DNA of 64,000 nucleotides, from positions 744,001-808,000 of the forward strand of contig JAHBTX010000001.1 of assembly GCA_019638395.1 (NCBI GenBank), read 5' to 3'. Positions 20,236 through 28,208 of this stretch are shown piece by piece (within the stretch, counting starts at the first letter, position 1; every line of letters begins with the position of its first letter). The stretch is from Cyclobacteriaceae bacterium (lineage in GTDB: Bacteria > Bacteroidota > Bacteroidia > Cytophagales > Cyclobacteriaceae). The translations under genes were made by a program, and so were the position numbers. The notes under the pieces were generated by a model. That model searched no databases. It was not told the DNA's origin and worked only from the letters and a program-made list of their open reading frames with translations.

Positions 20236-22572
20236 ATGAATAGCATTTTAAAATACGGGTTGCTTTTTGCGTTGCTGGGATTAGCCGCACCCGCTTTCGC
20301 ACAACTTATTGTGAAGCGTGCCGACAAAGAATATAAGCAAATGCATTTTGCTACTGCCGCAACATTATACGAAGAAGCAGTTATGAGTGGCGCTGGCACT
20401 GATGCCGTTTATCTGAAAGTTGCCGATTGTTATTATAAAATAAAAGACTGGCGCAATGCTGAGAAATACTACGCCAAAGCAGCCGATACAAAAAAAGACG
20501 AAAACGACTGGTTTCAGTATATACAATGTTTACTTCAAAATGGAAAATCAGAAACAGCCTTAGCGCATGCCCAACAATTTAGCACAACATCGGCTCGTAT
20601 AGCCAATATAGCAGCTACACCCCGGGCTAAAATTTTAGCTGATACCGTGGTGAATGTTGTTCACTTTATGGAATTCAATACCCCCTTCTCAGATTTTTCA
20701 CCCGTTGCCTATAAGCAAGGTTTGGTATTTGTTTCTTCGCGTCACAAAGGCAATCTGCACAAGCATGTATTTGGATGGAACAATACACCGTTCCTTAATC
20801 ATTACTTTATTGACACCACCGGCCTGAGTAAGTATTTACACGATCACGACTTTAAACGCGAAGACCATGTTACCTACGATGATCCTAATCTGTATGCATA
20901 CGGAGAACGCCTGCATACGGATGAAACCCGCACAACCAGTAACGATACACGCACTACAGGTTACTACAGTACTTATTTTAGAAAACGAACTGATCCCTTA
21001 TACTTTGGAAAAGAAGTTGAACCCTTTGGTGCGTTTAATACAAAAATTCATGAAGGCCCACTTACCTTTAATAGTACACAAGATCTGGTAGTATTTACAC
21101 GAAATCATACCATTAAAAGCAGTACAGGGGTTACCAACCTCAATCTCTTACTTTCGCGCTGGACAGGAAATGCCTGGAGTGATACTAAACCATTACCTTT
21201 TAATGATGTTAACTATTCGGTTGCACATCCGGCATTTAATGAAACCACAACATACCTTTATTTCGCTTCTGATATGCCCGGTGGCTTGGGTGGTACCGAT
21301 CTTTATCGGGTTGCTTACAACAATGGCCAATGGGGAACACCCGAAAATCTGGGCGAACCTATTAATACAAACGGTAACGAACAATTTCCTTTTGTAAGCA
21401 ATAACATACTTTACTTTGCATCCGATGGACACGGGGGCCTGGGGGGATTAGATATTTTTGCTGCTAATCTTAAGAACCCCGCTCAACTTAAGAACATGGG
21501 CTACCCTATTAACACCAATAAAGATGATTTCGGTTTTATTGTTAACACAAGCGGCACTGCTGGCTTTTTCAGTTCTAACCGGCATCGCACCGGTTTAGAC
21601 GATGATATTTACAGTTTTATAAGAACACGGCCTATAACATTCACAACACCTGTTACAATTGTGGTTGCAGATCGGGTTACTGAAAAAATAATTCCAGGTG
21701 CAATAGTTAAACCTGCTGCAAACCTGCGCCCCTGCACTACTGATGAAAGGGGGCTTTGTGTTTACGAAATAGAACCTGGTAACTATACGTTTACAGCATC
21801 AAAAGAAAAATACCTGGAAGGCAGCGAAGTGTTGGTTTTACAGGAAGATATGCCGGAAACTACCATTAAGATTTATCTCACCGAGTTTGGTAATAACTTG
21901 TTTTGCAGAGTAGATGATCGGGTTACAGAACTTCCCATTCAGGATGTAACGATCACTGTGCGCGATAAAAAAACAGGGCGGACCTTTATTACCGACAACA
22001 CCTCGCTGAAAGGTGAGATCAGAAAAAAATTAGAGAATACTAAAATAGGAGATGTACTTCACTATACCCTCCGCCTGGAGCGAGCTGGTTATTTAACAAA
22101 AACAATAGACTTTAAATTTACAATCACCAAGCCTGGCGAAATTGCCGTACACGAACTGATGGATATTAAGATGGATAAAATAGACCTCGGCATGGACATT
22201 GGTAAAGTTATTCACATTAACCCCATTTATTTCGATTTAGGTAAAGCCAGTATCCGCAAAGATGCTGCTGCTGAATTAGATAAAATTGTGCAGGTAATGA
22301 ACGATAACCCGAACATGATTATTGAGCTGGGTTCGCATACCGATTGCCGCAGCAGCGCACAATACAACCTTACACTTTCTGATAAACGCGCCAAAGCCTC
22401 GGCCGAGTATGTTATATCCAAAGGCATTGCCCGGTCACGCATCTCCGGCAAAGGTTATGGTGAATCAAAACTTGTAAATGATTGTGCATGCGAAGGAACA
22501 GTTAAGTCAGCTTGCAGCGAAACAGAACACCAGGCTAACAGACGCACCGAATTCATAATTGTTAAGTACTGA
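20236..22572 (+). CDS. PorE-like OmpA family protein (TPR, PD40 propeller, CRD, OmpA_C)
   Basis: The 778-residue protein has a signal peptide (MNSILKYGLLFALLGLAAPA...), TPR-like helices (about 25-130) and a PD40/WD40-like propeller (about 210-460; YLYFASDMPGGLGGTDLYR, LYFASDGHGGLGGLDIF). A carboxypeptidase-regulatory-like beta domain (about 475-640) precedes a peptidoglycan-binding OmpA C-terminal domain (about 655-778; FDLGKASIRKDAAAELDKI, SHTDCRSS, NRRTEFIIV). This order matches PorE, a T9SS-associated component of Porphyromonas gingivalis. No lipobox is evident, unlike PorE. It probably anchors the SprF-like protein or the adhesin system to peptidoglycan. Confidence 0.9.
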   Translation: MNSILKYGLLFALLGLAAPAFAQLIVKRADKEYKQMHFATAATLYEEAVMSGAGTDAVYLKVADCYYKIKDWRNAEKYYAKAADTKKDENDWFQYIQCLLQNGKSETALAHAQQFSTTSARIANIAATPRAKILADTVVNVVHFMEFNTPFSDFSPVAYKQGLVFVSSRHKGNLHKHVFGWNNTPFLNHYFIDTTGLSKYLHDHDFKREDHVTYDDPNLYAYGERLHTDETRTTSNDTRTTGYYSTYFRKRTDPLYFGKEVEPFGAFNTKIHEGPLTFNSTQDLVVFTRNHTIKSSTGVTNLNLLLSRWTGNAWSDTKPLPFNDVNYSVAHPAFNETTTYLYFASDMPGGLGGTDLYRVAYNNGQWGTPENLGEPINTNGNEQFPFVSNNILYFASDGHGGLGGLDIFAANLKNPAQLKNMGYPINTNKDDFGFIVNTSGTAGFFSSNRHRTGLDDDIYSFIRTRPITFTTPVTIVVADRVTEKIIPGAIVKPAANLRPCTTDERGLCVYEIEPGNYTFTASKEKYLEGSEVLVLQEDMPETTIKIYLTEFGNNLFCRVDDRVTELPIQDVTITVRDKKTGRTFITDNTSLKGEIRKKLENTKIGDVLHYTLRLERAGYLTKTIDFKFTITKPGEIAVHELMDIKMDKIDLGMDIGKVIHINPIYFDLGKASIRKDAAAELDKIVQVMNDNPNMIIELGSHTDCRSSAQYNLTLSDKRAKASAEYVISKGIARSRISGKGYGESKLVNDCACEGTVKSACSETEHQANRRTEFIIVKY

Positions 22573-22673
22573 TTCGGTTCGAATTCCAATTGTGAAATAG
22601 ACCACGTTTTTTGACATTTGTCAAACAAGCGATAGTAGGTATTTACCTAGTTTTGACGCATTACAATTAACCC

Positions 22674-24965
22674 ATGTCAGACTCAAACAAACTGGACGAC
22701 CTGCATCAAAAGCTACAGGCTGCCGAAATGCGACAGCAACAATTAGCCTTCGATATTCAACAACTGCGCAAGCAAGTACAAGGTTTACAACCAAAAGAAC
22801 AACCGGAAGCAATACCCGTTGAGCCGGTAGTAGGCCCGGCTATTATTCATGAACCTACTGTTCCACCAACTTCATCTAAACCTGCCAAACCCAAACAAAA
22901 TACTGCGTGGGAAGATTTTATCGGCACCAACCTGTTGAATAAAATCGGAATTGCGGTATTGGTTATCGGTATCAGCTTTGGTGTAAAGTACGCTATCGAT
23001 CACCAAATGCTTAACCCGCTTACGCGGATTATTCTCGGTTATGTAGCCGGTGTAATCCTGATGGTGATCGCCATCCGACTTAAGAAAAATTACACTGCCT
23101 TCAGTGCGGTGTTGTTGAGTGGTGGCATCGCCAGTTTATATTTTATTACCTATGCGGCTTACGATTTCTACCAGTTTATTCCTCAACTGATAGCATTTGT
23201 GCTGATGGTATTGTTCACGGCCTTCACTGTATTTGCGGCACTTCAATATAAACAGCAAGCCATTGCTGTAATTGGTTTGGTGGGTGCTTATGCCGTTCCG
23301 TTTCTATTAAGCGATGGTTCAGGGCGTGTGGTTGTGCTTCTTACGTATGTTGGCATTATCAATACCGGTATTTTATTCATTGCGTTTAAACAAGACTGGC
23401 GCGGACTGTTCCGGTTTGCATTTGTACTTACCTGGCTGATCGTATTTGCATGGATGGTAACCGATTACCGAGCTGAAGATCATTTGTGGATCAGCCTTGC
23501 TTTTACATTAATCTACTTCATTCAGTTTTACCTAGCCTTCGTTGTTTCTAAATTTATCAGCACTCAAAAACTTGGCATTGGCGACATTGCCCTGATCTTA
23601 AGTAACAGTTTTATTTTCTACGGGCTTGGATATGGTGCCATTAGCGATTATCCGGATGGCGATTATTTTCTCGGTCTGTTTACCGCATTCAATGCTATCC
23701 TGCATTTTTCTGTATGCTTAGTATTATTTTATAAACTCCGGCAAGCCAAAGATATTTTCTACTTCGTAACCGGCTTGGTACTAACTTTTCTTACTCTGGC
23801 TGTACCCGTGCAACTGGAAGGCAACTGGGTTACTGCAATTTGGGCATTTGAAGCTGTATTGCTATTCTGGATTGGTCGCACTAAAAAATTTCCGGTGTAT
23901 GAAATTCTATCCTACCCACTGTTAATGCTGGCTTTATTTAGTTTACTGCACGATTGGAGCGAACTCAGTTTCCTTTACAACGATTATTTTTATTACGATG
24001 CACCTGAAATTACATTCGCGCCATTTATCAATGTGTTTTTCCTTACGGGATTGATTGTTGCATTCATGTTTGGAACAAATTACCAGCTTTCTATTAAAAC
24101 ACTGCACGACTCCACCAACCAATGGTTGAACCGCACGGTGCCCATTATGCAATACGCCCTTCCGGCCGGATTTCTTGTTATTCTGTTCACCTCCATCCTC
24201 AAAGAAATAAGTTTGTATTTCAACCAACACTATTACCTCACAGCTATCAAACAGGAAGGTGGCAACAACTACAACTACGATTGGCTTTCGTTTAAAACCG
24301 TATGGTTGATTAATTACAGTGCATTTTTTGTCTTTGCCGTGTGGTTCATCAACGAGCGCATTACCAAAAATAGTTTATTGAAATACATAGCTGCTGGTGC
24401 CGGAGCGTTAATCGTTATCATTTACCTATCGGGTGGATTGATTGAGTTGGAGTTATTACGCAATGCGTATCTATCAGAAGATGCGTACTTTGAACACGGC
24501 TTCTGGAATATTGGTGTGCGCTATATCAGTTATATTTTTATAACTGCATTATTATTGATTAACTACCGCGTGATTAAAACAGAAGCCAGGGCTGCGCTTT
24601 TTAAAATTGAACGACTGTTCTTTCATTTCACATTGCTTACACTTTTAAGTTCAGAATTATTGGCGTGGCTGGCACTAACACAAGTACACAATGGTTCACG
24701 TTTGGCACTTAGTATTTTGTGGGGCACTTATGCACTTTACCTGATTGTGTGGGGCCTTGCAAAAGACTTTGCATTTTTACGCATGAGTGGAATTGTACTT
24801 TTTGGAATTACATTAGCCAAGCTTTTCCTGTACGACCTTACGGGGATGAGTACCATAGGAAAAACAATTGTATTGATGATTTTGGGTGTGCTGTTGCTCA
24901 TCGCATCGTTTATCTATAACAAGCGAAAGAAATACCATACAAATGCAGATGAATCGGATGATTAA
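22674..24965 (+). CDS. DUF2339 multi-pass membrane protein
   Basis: The 763-residue protein begins with a coiled-coil-like, glutamine-rich cytoplasmic segment (about 5-45) and a proline-rich linker. The DUF2339 signature WEDFIGTNLLNKIGIAVLVIGISFGVKYAIDH starts near residue 78 (quoted motif split here: WEDFIGTNLLNKIG, then VLVIGISFGVKYA). The rest is roughly twenty hydrophobic helices. Function is unknown; the family is an uncharacterised envelope membrane protein. The stop codon overlaps the start region of the DUF3999 gene, so the two are translationally linked. Confidence 0.9.
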   Translation: MSDSNKLDDLHQKLQAAEMRQQQLAFDIQQLRKQVQGLQPKEQPEAIPVEPVVGPAIIHEPTVPPTSSKPAKPKQNTAWEDFIGTNLLNKIGIAVLVIGISFGVKYAIDHQMLNPLTRIILGYVAGVILMVIAIRLKKNYTAFSAVLLSGGIASLYFITYAAYDFYQFIPQLIAFVLMVLFTAFTVFAALQYKQQAIAVIGLVGAYAVPFLLSDGSGRVVVLLTYVGIINTGILFIAFKQDWRGLFRFAFVLTWLIVFAWMVTDYRAEDHLWISLAFTLIYFIQFYLAFVVSKFISTQKLGIGDIALILSNSFIFYGLGYGAISDYPDGDYFLGLFTAFNAILHFSVCLVLFYKLRQAKDIFYFVTGLVLTFLTLAVPVQLEGNWVTAIWAFEAVLLFWIGRTKKFPVYEILSYPLLMLALFSLLHDWSELSFLYNDYFYYDAPEITFAPFINVFFLTGLIVAFMFGTNYQLSIKTLHDSTNQWLNRTVPIMQYALPAGFLVILFTSILKEISLYFNQHYYLTAIKQEGGNNYNYDWLSFKTVWLINYSAFFVFAVWFINERITKNSLLKYIAAGAGALIVIIYLSGGLIELELLRNAYLSEDAYFEHGFWNIGVRYISYIFITALLLINYRVIKTEARAALFKIERLFFHFTLLTLLSSELLAWLALTQVHNGSRLALSILWGTYALYLIVWGLAKDFAFLRMSGIVLFGITLAKLFLYDLTGMSTIGKTIVLMILGVLLLIASFIYNKRKKYHTNADESDD

Positions 24966-26145
24966 GCTGTTGCTGCTGTTAACACTCAGCACCACCTGTT
25001 TTGCTCAATTTACCTACGAGCGAAAAATTTCAGATGTTACCCACCCGGGTTGGTATCAGCTTACCTTGCCAGGTGCCATGTTTTCAAAGATAAGACCTGA
25101 CCTTGCTGACATTCGCATTTATGCCAGCAACGACACCACCGAAATACCTTACCTGCTAAAAATTGCCGAAGACGAAGTTACCCAAACTTCCATCGCACTT
25201 GAACCATTTAACCAATCCCGCAAGGACAATGCATTTTACTTTACCGTAAAACTTAACCGAACCGAACCTGTTAACACTGCCACGTTGGAGTTTGAGCAGG
25301 AGAACTATGATTCGGAAATTGTGGTGGAGGGAAGTAACAACCAGCAAGAGTGGTTTAAACTTCATAGCAGCCGGATTATATCCATTTCAAACCCACCGGT
25401 TAGCTATCGGTACAACCATGTTCACTTTCCCAATACAGAATTTACCTTCCTCCGCTTCACCATTGTAAAAGGTACAACACTGAAACTTAATTCAGTAAAA
25501 TTTTATCAGATTAAAACCATAAGAGGGATATTTACGGAAGCAGCCAATACATTACGTTCAAACACAATTGGTAAACGAAGTGAATTTTACCTGACCTTTA
25601 ATCAACCGGTATTGCTTTCGCGATTGAGTATCGAGCCAGCTCCTGCACAACAGTTTTACCGTTCTATTCAAATTGATTGGTTAGCCGATAGTATAACCTC
25701 CGAAAAAGGAGTACACTACAATTATCAAACATTATATACAGGTGTAATCAGTTCTTTTCAACAAGATACTATTCAGTTTACACCACAGGTGGTTCATAAA
25801 GTCCGTATCACAATTTACAACCAGGATAACCCACCCATCCAAGTTACAAAAGTTACGGGCTGGACACCGCAGGTAACATTGGTTACACGGTTGCAACCCG
25901 GTGCTTATAGCCTAAAGTATGGTACCGCCAATGTGTTCCATCCCAATTACGATATTGATCACTTTATAAAAGACATTCCGGATACTGTACCCGAACTACA
26001 ACTGAGTAGTGAACTAAAATCGCAACAAAACACCGTAGATGAACCGAACCCGTGGTTTAAAAATAAAATCTGGATGTGGGCTGCCATAGGAATAATAGTG
26101 GCCATACTGGGATTTTTTACTATGCGCATGATGCGCGAGCAATAG
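24949..26145 (+). CDS. DUF3999 exported membrane-anchored protein
   Basis: The gene overlaps the end of the DUF2339 gene. In-frame ATGs occur at 24943, 24949 and 24958; the middle one gives MNRMIKLLLLLTLSTTCFAQ, a good signal peptide, while the frame extending further upstream has no such feature. The product (about 398 aa) has beta-rich carbohydrate-binding-like repeats, with a discoidin-like pattern (VEGSNNQQEWFKL, LRFTIVKGTTLKLNSVKFY), and a C-terminal membrane helix (WMWAAIGIIVAILGFFTMRM) followed by basic residues. DUF2339 and DUF3999 genes are commonly adjacent, implying a membrane complex with an exposed periplasmic partner; role unknown. Confidence 0.85.
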   Translation: MNRMIKLLLLLTLSTTCFAQFTYERKISDVTHPGWYQLTLPGAMFSKIRPDLADIRIYASNDTTEIPYLLKIAEDEVTQTSIALEPFNQSRKDNAFYFTVKLNRTEPVNTATLEFEQENYDSEIVVEGSNNQQEWFKLHSSRIISISNPPVSYRYNHVHFPNTEFTFLRFTIVKGTTLKLNSVKFYQIKTIRGIFTEAANTLRSNTIGKRSEFYLTFNQPVLLSRLSIEPAPAQQFYRSIQIDWLADSITSEKGVHYNYQTLYTGVISSFQQDTIQFTPQVVHKVRITIYNQDNPPIQVTKVTGWTPQVTLVTRLQPGAYSLKYGTANVFHPNYDIDHFIKDIPDTVPELQLSSELKSQQNTVDEPNPWFKNKIWMWAAIGIIVAILGFFTMRMMREQ

Positions 26146-26192
26146 AGAGTAGTCGAACCCTTTATTTAAAGGTACTGAGTTCAAAAATGCAT

Positions 26193-26852
26193 TCAAAACT
26201 GACTTAACACCAGCAAAATCGCTTTGTTTGAAAGTGCTTCAAACTCCAGGTGTGTGCAGTCCGGAATACTCAATGCATCGTGAGTATGCAACAACCGGTG
26301 TTGCACTTCAAATACTCCTTCTAACACAAATATAAAATGATTGGCATTGGGTAAACTCAGACTTCCTTCGCCCCTACCTTCAAACATACCGGCCCGAATT
26401 GCAATGCGTTGGTCGTTTGCGCTACCTTTAAAAATCCGAACCAGCTTTCCCAAATTCAAATTCAAATCAAAACCCGGAAAAGCAGTAGCTTCAGTTGCAT
26501 CACCATTAATCTCCCATACAATAAACCTGATCCACTCGCCTACATAGGGATTTCTGATTTGTACTTCATCATCTTTTTTAACGTGTGTAATGTATAAATC
26601 GCCTACATCAATTGTATGGATATTACCATGACTTACTTTGCATGCACCCACCACCGGCAACAAAAAGAAAATACCCGTTTGTTGTATTTTTTGTTTCATC
26701 ATACAACCCGGTTTCAACACCACTTCATCAAAGTAATTCAAAAGGCCAAATGGTTCGGGTAAACAATGTTTGCTTTGATGTACCGGACTTTGCGAACAGC
26801 CACGCCAATCGCTTAACAGAATTTTTACCGGAACTATACTTACTTTATCCAT
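26193..26852 (-). CDS. Pirin-like cupin protein
   Basis: The protein (219 aa) has two cupin-like halves. The first holds FGLLNYFDEVVLKPGCMMKQ and FFLLPVVGACKV; the second holds HFIFVLEGVFEVQHRLLHTHDALSIP. This fits the pirin/YhhW-like bicupins, although the usual N-terminal HPHRGF-type metal motif is not evident, so metal binding is uncertain. The gene overlaps the upstream dioxygenase-like gene by eight bases, suggesting co-transcription. Substrate unknown. It could equally be a divergent quercetinase-like protein. Confidence 0.65.
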   Translation of the reverse strand: MDKVSIVPVKILLSDWRGCSQSPVHQSKHCLPEPFGLLNYFDEVVLKPGCMMKQKIQQTGIFFLLPVVGACKVSHGNIHTIDVGDLYITHVKKDDEVQIRNPYVGEWIRFIVWEINGDATEATAFPGFDLNLNLGKLVRIFKGSANDQRIAIRAGMFEGRGEGSLSLPNANHFIFVLEGVFEVQHRLLHTHDALSIPDCTHLEFEALSNKAILLVLSQF

Positions 26853-27546
26853 TTACAACAATTGTATGCGTAAGCGTGTAACCATCATTTACGCTTCCGC
26901 TGATGGACGCCAGTTCAGTAGAAACACCATCGCTAAATACATTGTCGTTGCTATTATAGGTATAGCCACTCATACCTTTTGTATAACCTTTTGCAGAGGC
27001 TGCGTTAACTAATGCTACAGCGCTTGTGTTTCCTTCCGGGAAAGCAATTTGTGTTACCAGCAACGATGTGCCGGACGGGCTATAAATGTGTACGTGTATA
27101 TGCGTTGCCCTACCATTGTACCAACCCGGAAAAATCGTAGTAAACCCCACTTTGCCAACGCTATCCGTAACCTGCCGGCCTCTTAAAAAATGTACCGAAG
27201 AAAATGAACTGTACTCTGAATAGTTACCATCTTTATCGCAGTGCCAGATATCTACAATGGCACCCTGCAACGGGGCACAACTTGTATTTTTATTTAGAAT
27301 CGTAAGCTCTACTGATAGATATACACCTGTTCTATCCGAGCGAATATCCACCATTTGTAGGCCGGATGGATTTTTGGTTGGGTATGGCCCTGCAGTTTCG
27401 GAGTTGGTAGTAGTGCACGTACCTGCTGTTCCAATGTTAGCAGCATCGCTGTTCAGTAATTCTTCACCAGTTGAATCGCAAGCCAGCAATACCGGTGCTA
27501 CCAGTGTACTAAAGCCTAATCGTTTTAAAAACTCGTTGCGTTGCAT
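26845..27546 (-). CDS. Intradiol ring-cleavage dioxygenase-like lipoprotein
   Basis: The 233-residue protein has an exported N-terminus with both an imperfect Tat-like stretch (RNEFLKRLGF) and a lipobox-like VLLAC. It continues with the intradiol dioxygenase core: ETAGPYPTKNP, a GAIVDIWHCDKDGNYSEY segment giving one tyrosine iron ligand, and FPGWYNGRATHIHVHIY giving a tyrosine and two histidines. These are the Tyr/Tyr/His/His ligands of protocatechuate 3,4-dioxygenase-type enzymes. Exported members are widespread and their true substrates are mostly unknown. The pirin-like gene overlaps its 3' end. Confidence 0.88.
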   Translation of the reverse strand: MQRNEFLKRLGFSTLVAPVLLACDSTGEELLNSDAANIGTAGTCTTTNSETAGPYPTKNPSGLQMVDIRSDRTGVYLSVELTILNKNTSCAPLQGAIVDIWHCDKDGNYSEYSSFSSVHFLRGRQVTDSVGKVGFTTIFPGWYNGRATHIHVHIYSPSGTSLLVTQIAFPEGNTSAVALVNAASAKGYTKGMSGYTYNSNDNVFSDGVSTELASISGSVNDGYTLTHTIVVNG

Positions 27547-27690
27547 AATTAATTATTTAAGCTTGATTTGAACCTGTAAACGAAAGTAAGTGCACAATAG
27601 CAGATAAGTTTACACCTTTGAGGTAAAGGCAAGATATTTACCGGTAAAAACTGGTTGAAGCTTTAATTTTTTGGTAACCTTGACGAACCA

Positions 27691-28179
27691 ATGACATGCC
27701 GCTGTGTTTTTTTGTTAATTGTAATAGGCTGTATAACGTGCTCGTTTACTTATGCCCAGGAATCAACCGGTATATTTGCAATTATTAAATTGGATAAGAA
27801 ATACAAGACCAAAGGATATGGTCGCAAGGTTTACACGCGCAATAATCGTGAGCGTTTTTTAATTCCAGACCAGGCCCTTATAGGCAGCGCCCAGTTCATC
27901 GCCATCCGGCCTATGGAACACGACTTGCGCGCACTTATCAGTTACTTTGATATTATTGTATCGGCAGAAGGAATGATGCGTTTGCGCAACACCATTACAG
28001 CCCTGCCCGATACAGAACTTATTTTATTGATAGACAATACCGTGTTTGGACGCATTAGCACCCGTAGCGAAGAAGATTTTAAGTTAAACAAAATTACCAT
28101 TGCCAGCCCCATTAAGGATATTGATTTGCAATGGGCACACACACAATTAGAAGAAATTATTAAAGCCCGCGAAAAATAA
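27691..28179 (+). CDS. Small secreted protein of unknown function
   Basis: The 162-residue protein begins with a signal peptide (MTCRCVFLLIVIGCITCSFTYAQ). The mature part is mixed alpha/beta and includes GIFAIIKLDKKYKTKGYG and a TELILLIDNTVFGRIST segment. No family is recognised. It lies 29 bp upstream of priA on the same strand and may be co-transcribed with it. Confidence 0.7.
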   Translation: MTCRCVFLLIVIGCITCSFTYAQESTGIFAIIKLDKKYKTKGYGRKVYTRNNRERFLIPDQALIGSAQFIAIRPMEHDLRALISYFDIIVSAEGMMRLRNTITALPDTELILLIDNTVFGRISTRSEEDFKLNKITIASPIKDIDLQWAHTQLEEIIKAREK

Positions 28180-28208
28180 GAATCTGAACCTGATATTATT
28201 TTTACCAG

